Origin: Lepidostoma basale
Lineage: Eukaryota > Arthropoda > Insecta > Trichoptera > Lepidostomatidae
Length of the DNA stretch: 64,000 nt
NCBI GenBank assembly: GCA_022606425.2
Contig: JAHDVF020001252.1
Coordinates: 124,001 to 188,000 of the forward strand
Direction of reading: 5' to 3'
In this document: positions 60,110-64,000 of the stretch, in pieces
Layout: the number at the start of each line of letters is the position of its first letter
Position numbering within the stretch: position 1 is the first letter of the stretch
The notes under the pieces: model-generated
What the model saw: the letters and a program-made list of their open reading frames with translations, nothing else
Database searches by the model: none
What the model was told of the DNA's origin: nothing
Translations under genes and position numbers: made by a program

Positions 60110-60362
60110 ATAGTCCATTGTTTTGGCCGAAATACTATGATGCTTCAACATTATTTCTATTAAAATTTAAAACACTGTTATAATATCACAATTTCTTTTT
60201 ATTCACCGAGAGAGTTGCGACAGCTGTTTCGCCAACCGATGTTGGCATCATCAGGTGTTACAATAAACTTGTAACACCTGATGATACCAACGTCGATTGG
60301 CGAAAGAGCTGTCGCGACACTCTCGATATAATAACAGTGTTTTAAATTTTAACAGTAATAAA
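60110..60362. repeat. HHR-B palindrome, best preserved
   Basis: 'tagtccattgttttggccga' left terminus; mirrored arms to 'ttttaacagtaat' at the right. Minus arm core intact. Plus arm: CTGATGA (60,279-60,285), TACCAAC/GATTGGC, GAAAG in place of GAAAC, AGCT, GTC. Arms meet at 'acaataaacttgtaaca'. Confidence 0.8.
60200..60267 (-). ncRNA. Hammerhead-ribozyme-like motif (HHR-B)
   Basis: Minus strand: TTTATT and CAC (stem I half), CTGATGA (60,254-60,248), extra T, GCCAAC with GTTGGC around ATCG, GAAAC (60,230-60,226), AGCT, GTC (60,221-60,219), then after an internal loop GTG and AATAAA, complementary to the stem I half. Full core, perfect 6-bp stem II and an outer stem I of 6+3 bp. The strongest HHR-B candidate for activity. 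Confidence 0.7.
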
Positions 60363-60364
60363 TT

Positions 60365-60835
60365 ATTTTATAATGCGATTAATTCATTTGCTTTGTACAT
60401 TTTCTGAGACATTTATATCATAATTATTCTGCACTCAATATTCATTTTAAAACCTTATGACAGAAGCCAACCGCGAAAATAGTTGAAACTAAGTAATGGA
60501 ATTAACTGGTCGGGCATGCAAAGCTCGCTGTGGTTGAAATGGCAGGGTATTGTTTACATTGGCCTAAAACAAACCCTGGAAAGGTCCTTTTAATCTAACC
60601 TAAATGCCGCTGTTGGTTCACTTAAGTCCTGCGTACACAGGGACCAGCTAACCAAGTTATTTTGTTTACGAACTCCAAAAAGAAAATGCCATTTCGTAAA
60701 AAGTATACAACTAAAGAAAGCACTTATATTCTGCAAGTTTTGATGCCGTTAAGTGCTCTTGGTACTCTTTTGCGGTACAAAGTGGGTGGCTTAAAGGTAT
60801 AAAAGGCGTTTTTTCATAACACGAGTACCTTTTAA
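60365..60835. other. Unassigned, possibly unique
   Basis: Two TGTTTAC forkhead-type matches (60,553 and 60,662) and an AACCGC Runt-type match (60,470) occur in sequence with no repeat partner. No ORF. Motif content alone is weak. Confidence 0.3.
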
Positions 60836-61457
60836 TGCATTTTGCTATTAAGTATGCTTACAAAGGATGAGAGAGTGGAGAAGGATATTGAAATAAGGGT
60901 TGAGGCAGGCAACAGAGTAAATGGTGCACTTAAAGTTGTCATCGCAAACAAAAGCCTATCCAAAAAGCTAAGATGGCAGTGCACAGTGGTGTTCATGTGC
61001 AGAGGGATGAAAATAGAAATTAGATCTCTAAGACGATTATGTTGTAAATCTGTATATAAATCTGTAAACGACGTGAACGTAGACAGAAATAGAGGAAGGC
61101 CGAGGACAGTTACATAGCAGACAGTTACTCAGCGTGCATGACACGATATATGAATGTTGACAAAGCGAACGATGTATGTTACGTCAGAACAGAACAGTTT
61201 GTCGGTCTATTATTTCTGCCTACCCCTCCGAGGAGACGGTGTAACGGTTAGTTAGTTTTTTTTTTGAAAATTTTCTACGTCATTCATAATTTCATTTTTA
61301 GTCTGTAGATTCTGAACCAAGATCTTTTCCATTTGCTTCCAGCTTAACAGTGAATATCACCTTGTCTGCGGTCTACGAAACCGTGCAATATGACGATCCA
61401 TCCTTTCTGCCTACCCCTACGGTGAAGCTGCGTGATGGTTAGTTAGTTAGCTAGTTA
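60836..61457 (+). pseudogene. RTE-like LINE fragments
   Basis: 60,836-61,252: LTKDERVEKDIEIRVEAGNR, VNGALKVVIANKSLSKKLRW, then a deletion to IRSLRRLCCKSVYKSVNDVN, RNRGRPRTV, MTRYMNVDKANDVCYV, 'tgcctacccctccgaggaga', (TTAG)n. 61,385-61,457 is another 3' terminus ('cgatccatcctttctgccta', (TTAG)n). Confidence 0.75.
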
Positions 61458-61459
61458 GA

Positions 61460-61860
61460 AACAATATCATCGAATAAAAAAATAAACCTTGCTCTTTATT
61501 TACAGATAAAAATCGCATTTATTTAGAGACGTGTCTCATAAAATAAAAAGAAGTCAAAATTTATCGGTGTCCTTTATTTCTTCACACCTGTAGATATCTC
61601 TCCCAATGTAATATGTGTGTTTAATACTTTCCCCGTCGAATTGGCTTACCTTTGATGATGAGGCTTTTGAAATACGCTTTCAAAGATCAGAAAAAGGATT
61701 TGACACTTTCGATAAAACATTTTGACGGCTAATGCAGAAGCCGCGATAAATTTAATTTAAATAAGAGAATCTCTTGATAAAATTTCATATCTCAAGAGTA
61801 TATTCTTTAATATAGGAAAAACAGAGGTGACCTTTCTATTAGTTCTTTTGCGTTTAAAAT
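61460..61860. other. Unassigned, possibly unique
   Basis: 'ctttgatgatg' (61,652) and 'tcaaagatcag' (61,680) are inverted TCF/Pangolin-type motifs. No ORF or repeat match. Weak evidence. Confidence 0.25.
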
Positions 61861-61861
61861 A

Positions 61862-62395
61862 ACTATCTAACTAACCATCATATAGTCTCGACGGAGGGGT
61901 AGGCAGGAAGAATTGACCGCCACATCGTTCTATCCTGACATACTTCTCCGATTTCTCTACATTCATACATCGTGTCATGCACGCAAGTCGATTTTTTCAA
62001 CTCCTTACGTGAGCGACATTTAATATTTGATTGATTTGATCTTGCCACATTTTCCTCGACCGTCCTCTATTTCTAGCTCCGTTTATATCGTTTACATATA
62101 CTTTCTTCAACATTCTGTGTTTATTAAATTGTTTATGTATTCAAACCATCTTAACGATTCTTTCATTATTTTTTTTATTACTCTTACATTCGCACCGCAT
62201 TCAATTTTCATATTTACATTTGACACTCTATTATGTACAGATTTATCATACATTCATTTTAGAGATATCATTACTGCTATATTAATCCTTCTTTTACCAG
62301 TTCCATGTTTCACTTTTATACATGAGGATTGGCACAAGAACACCATTGTACACTGCCATTATAGCTTTTGAAAGTAGGGTTTTATTTACCCAGCA
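61862..62395 (-). pseudogene. RTE-like LINE, long but decayed
   Basis: 'taactaaccatcatatagtc' end, then complements of CMTRCMNVEKSE, GRSRKMWQDQINQIL, INDINGARNRG, the FEYINNL region and, near 62,290-62,370, FTSVKHGTGKRR and YNGVLVPILMYKSE. Most of the post-palm ORF is represented. Confidence 0.7.
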
Positions 62396-62399
62396 TTTG

Positions 62400-63120
62400 T
62401 TTTTTTTTACCAACTTCTATATTTGTTTTATTTTACTTTCGAACCGATCGCAAATATCAAATGCAGAGTTCATATTTCTTGAGGTGATTACTTTACAAAC
62501 AAAACCAATTATTATAAATATTATTATACGAGTATATGTATCTTACATTAACTTCTTCAACATTAAAGTTAGTTTTCCATTTTCTGGTTTCAATTTTCAG
62601 TTTTACAAACAGCGTCGCATTCATTTCCTGCGGTTCCCCACTAAGTAAATTACATACCATAATGAATGGAGTTTTCTCTTTTCTCATTTGTACGTCGGTA
62701 TGACTGCATTCGCAGTGCAGGAAACGTATGATATTTTGTGGATTACAGTTGCACAACTTTTCATTCATAAGAATTTCCACGCCAAACATTCATGACTCTT
62801 GTGAGGCTGCGAATGAATTTGTTTCCTTTTTCCATATATTAAATATTAATTTGGTATATTTGGTGTTGCCATGAAAAATTAATTTGAAATTTCTAAATAG
62901 CAAATTTTGCGTTTAAATTATTTTCTATAGCTGTCCTTTTCCTGGTAAATTGCTTATTCCAAAGATAAACAATTTCTGATTTTATTCCCTTTCCCACCTA
63001 ACGCAACCTCTCACCTTTATACCGTCTATTAAATATTCATGTAAATCTGTGTATTTGCTTAAAGCTTGGGTACAAGAAAAACTAGCTGGCTTCCAATATA
63101 ATTACCATTCTGTGTTCAAT
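62400..63120. other. No confident gene
   Basis: 62,493-62,789 has overlapping open frames on both strands in balanced sequence (minus: LCNCNPQNIIRFLHCECSHT). No domain recognised, no repeat partner. The remainder is AT-rich. Confidence 0.25.
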
Positions 63121-63124
63121 ATTG

Positions 63125-63772
63125 CGTACGAATAAAAACGTCTGTTATTTAAAAGTTTTATTATGTTTTATGGTAATGACATAACTCGTCTTTCAAAGAC
63201 ATTATAAAATGCATTTGTATTAATCAAATATTAGTTAAGTATTACAAAAGCCTATCCAAAAAAGCTAAAATGGCAGTGCACAATGGTGTTCCTGTACCGA
63301 CTCTTATGTGTGGAAGCAGAGCATGGAACTGGCAAAAAAATAATACAAGTAAAATAAACGCAGTATTAATGAGATCTTTTATACGAATGTGAGAAAAATC
63401 TGTGATTATAGAGTGTCGAATGAAAATATAAGAAGTCAATGCGGTGCGAATGAAAGTGATATGAACCAAAAAAACATTAAGGTGATTTGGACACATGGAA
63501 AATAATGAATGAAGAAAGAATGTTAATGGAACTAATAAGAGAAGAAGACGGAGGAAAACGTGGCACGATCAAATTATTTAAATATTGAATGTCGGCCACA
63601 TGAGGAGTCGGAGAAATAGATGTACGTGTCGTTCGTGTGAGAAATATATCATGAAAGAAAAGTGTGGCAGTCAATTATTTCGGAGAGACAGCGTGATGTT
63701 TAGTTAGTTAGTTAGTTAGTTTAAATATTTAATATCGAGTTTTTCAGTATTATTCAAGAAACAATAAACAAG
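63125..63772. repeat. HHR-C element split by RTE
   Basis: Left arm 63,125-63,235: 'acgaataaaaacgtctgtta', 'atggtaatgacataactcgt', 'cattataaaatg'. After the RTE copy the tail resumes at 63,722: 'aaatatttaatatcgagttt', 'tattcaagaaacaataaaca'. Confidence 0.65.
63238..63712 (+). pseudogene. RTE-like LINE in HHR-C
   Basis: Sense: KSLSKKAKMAVHNGVPVPTL, MCGSRAWNWQKN-like, RSFIRM, ENIRSQCGANESDMNQ, FGHMENNE, RRKTWHDQII-like, NVGHMRSRRNRCT-like, then 'tatttcggagagacagcgtg' and (TTAG)n. The C-terminal codons are partly deleted. Inserted between HHR-C centre and tail. Confidence 0.75.
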
Positions 63773-63774
63773 AT

Positions 63775-64000
63775 GTTTCATTTTTTTTTCTCTTCAAATC
63801 GTATTCCATCACTTTTGTAAAAAGTATTATACTCGTATTATACATACAAAAAGATATATTTTTATTATTATTATCAAGTAACGTGAATTTGATTGGCTTC
63901 TGATTTTCTTATAGGCTTAATAAGTTGGATTATGTTTAGTTAAATTTTAATCCTTACATTGACTCTTTCTTATACCCTAAAAAGTGTTTTTAAATTGAAA
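63775..64000. other. No gene seen
   Basis: AT-rich end of the window with a T-run at 63,781. Nothing recognisable. Confidence 0.35.

Overview
This window looks like AT-rich intergenic (or very long intronic) DNA from an arthropod, most likely an insect and possibly a lepidopteran. The reasons are dense, short, degraded non-LTR retrotransposon 3' ends, a tRNA-derived SINE, mariner and hAT remnants, an interstitial run of the arthropod telomere repeat (TTAGG/CCTAA) near 41.3 kb, and no bacterial-type gene organisation. I recognise no intact host protein-coding gene. The only long open frame with a clear family is a 5'-truncated Penelope-like element (PLE) at 43.2-44.35 kb with an RT core (YVDD) and a GIY-YIG endonuclease.

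The repeats fall into a few groups, labelled locally here. (1) 'RTE-like' LINE: some 30 5'-truncated copies of one endonuclease/RT family, most ending in (GTTA)n on the sense strand and carrying the motif blocks WFGHMERM and RPRKTWHDQIN. (2) Other LINE C-termini: LINE-B (GRRGVGRR), LINE-C, LINE-D (AGHVAR), LINE-E (RYLG...CLK), LINE-G (Jockey/CR1-like, TTGA tail), L2/CR1-like with an ATT tail, and single oddments. (3) A tRNA-headed SINE, about ten copies. (4) 'Element A', three copies, whose tail resembles the LINE 3' end. (5) Palindromic elements built around hammerhead-ribozyme-like (HHR) cores, labelled HHR-A to HHR-F. (6) A palindromic 'tatctc' element near 6, 12, 28-29 and 31 kb. (7) DNA-transposon remnants: mariner, hAT-like and foldback MITEs.

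The outstanding theme is the HHR set. At least five sequence families share one compact layout: a CUGANGA-like box, one extra base, a stem II hairpin, GAAAC, a 2-4 base loop, then GUC/GUU. Most copies are mirrored head-to-head pairs. The PLE carries the same motif in both arms of a ~346-bp inverted repeat, tying the non-autonomous elements to a PLE-type source. One abundant family (HHR-C) has U and A at core positions 3 and 8, a pair-preserving change. HHR-C elements are also repeatedly split by later insertions (RTE, LINE-B, LINE-D, hAT, zinc-finger LINE).

Possible host signals are few and tentative: a TATA box followed by an ATG abutting a GTGAGT splice donor at 27.98-28.04 kb; a homeodomain-type inverted repeat at 58.14 kb; a CRE at 29.86 kb; paired YY1/Pho-like sites at 22.3 kb; a GATAA cluster at 33.2 kb; and a GC-rich three-way-junction-like sequence at 8.3 kb. 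All calls were made by eye; no similarity search or folding program was run, and repeat boundaries are approximate unless target-site duplications are described.
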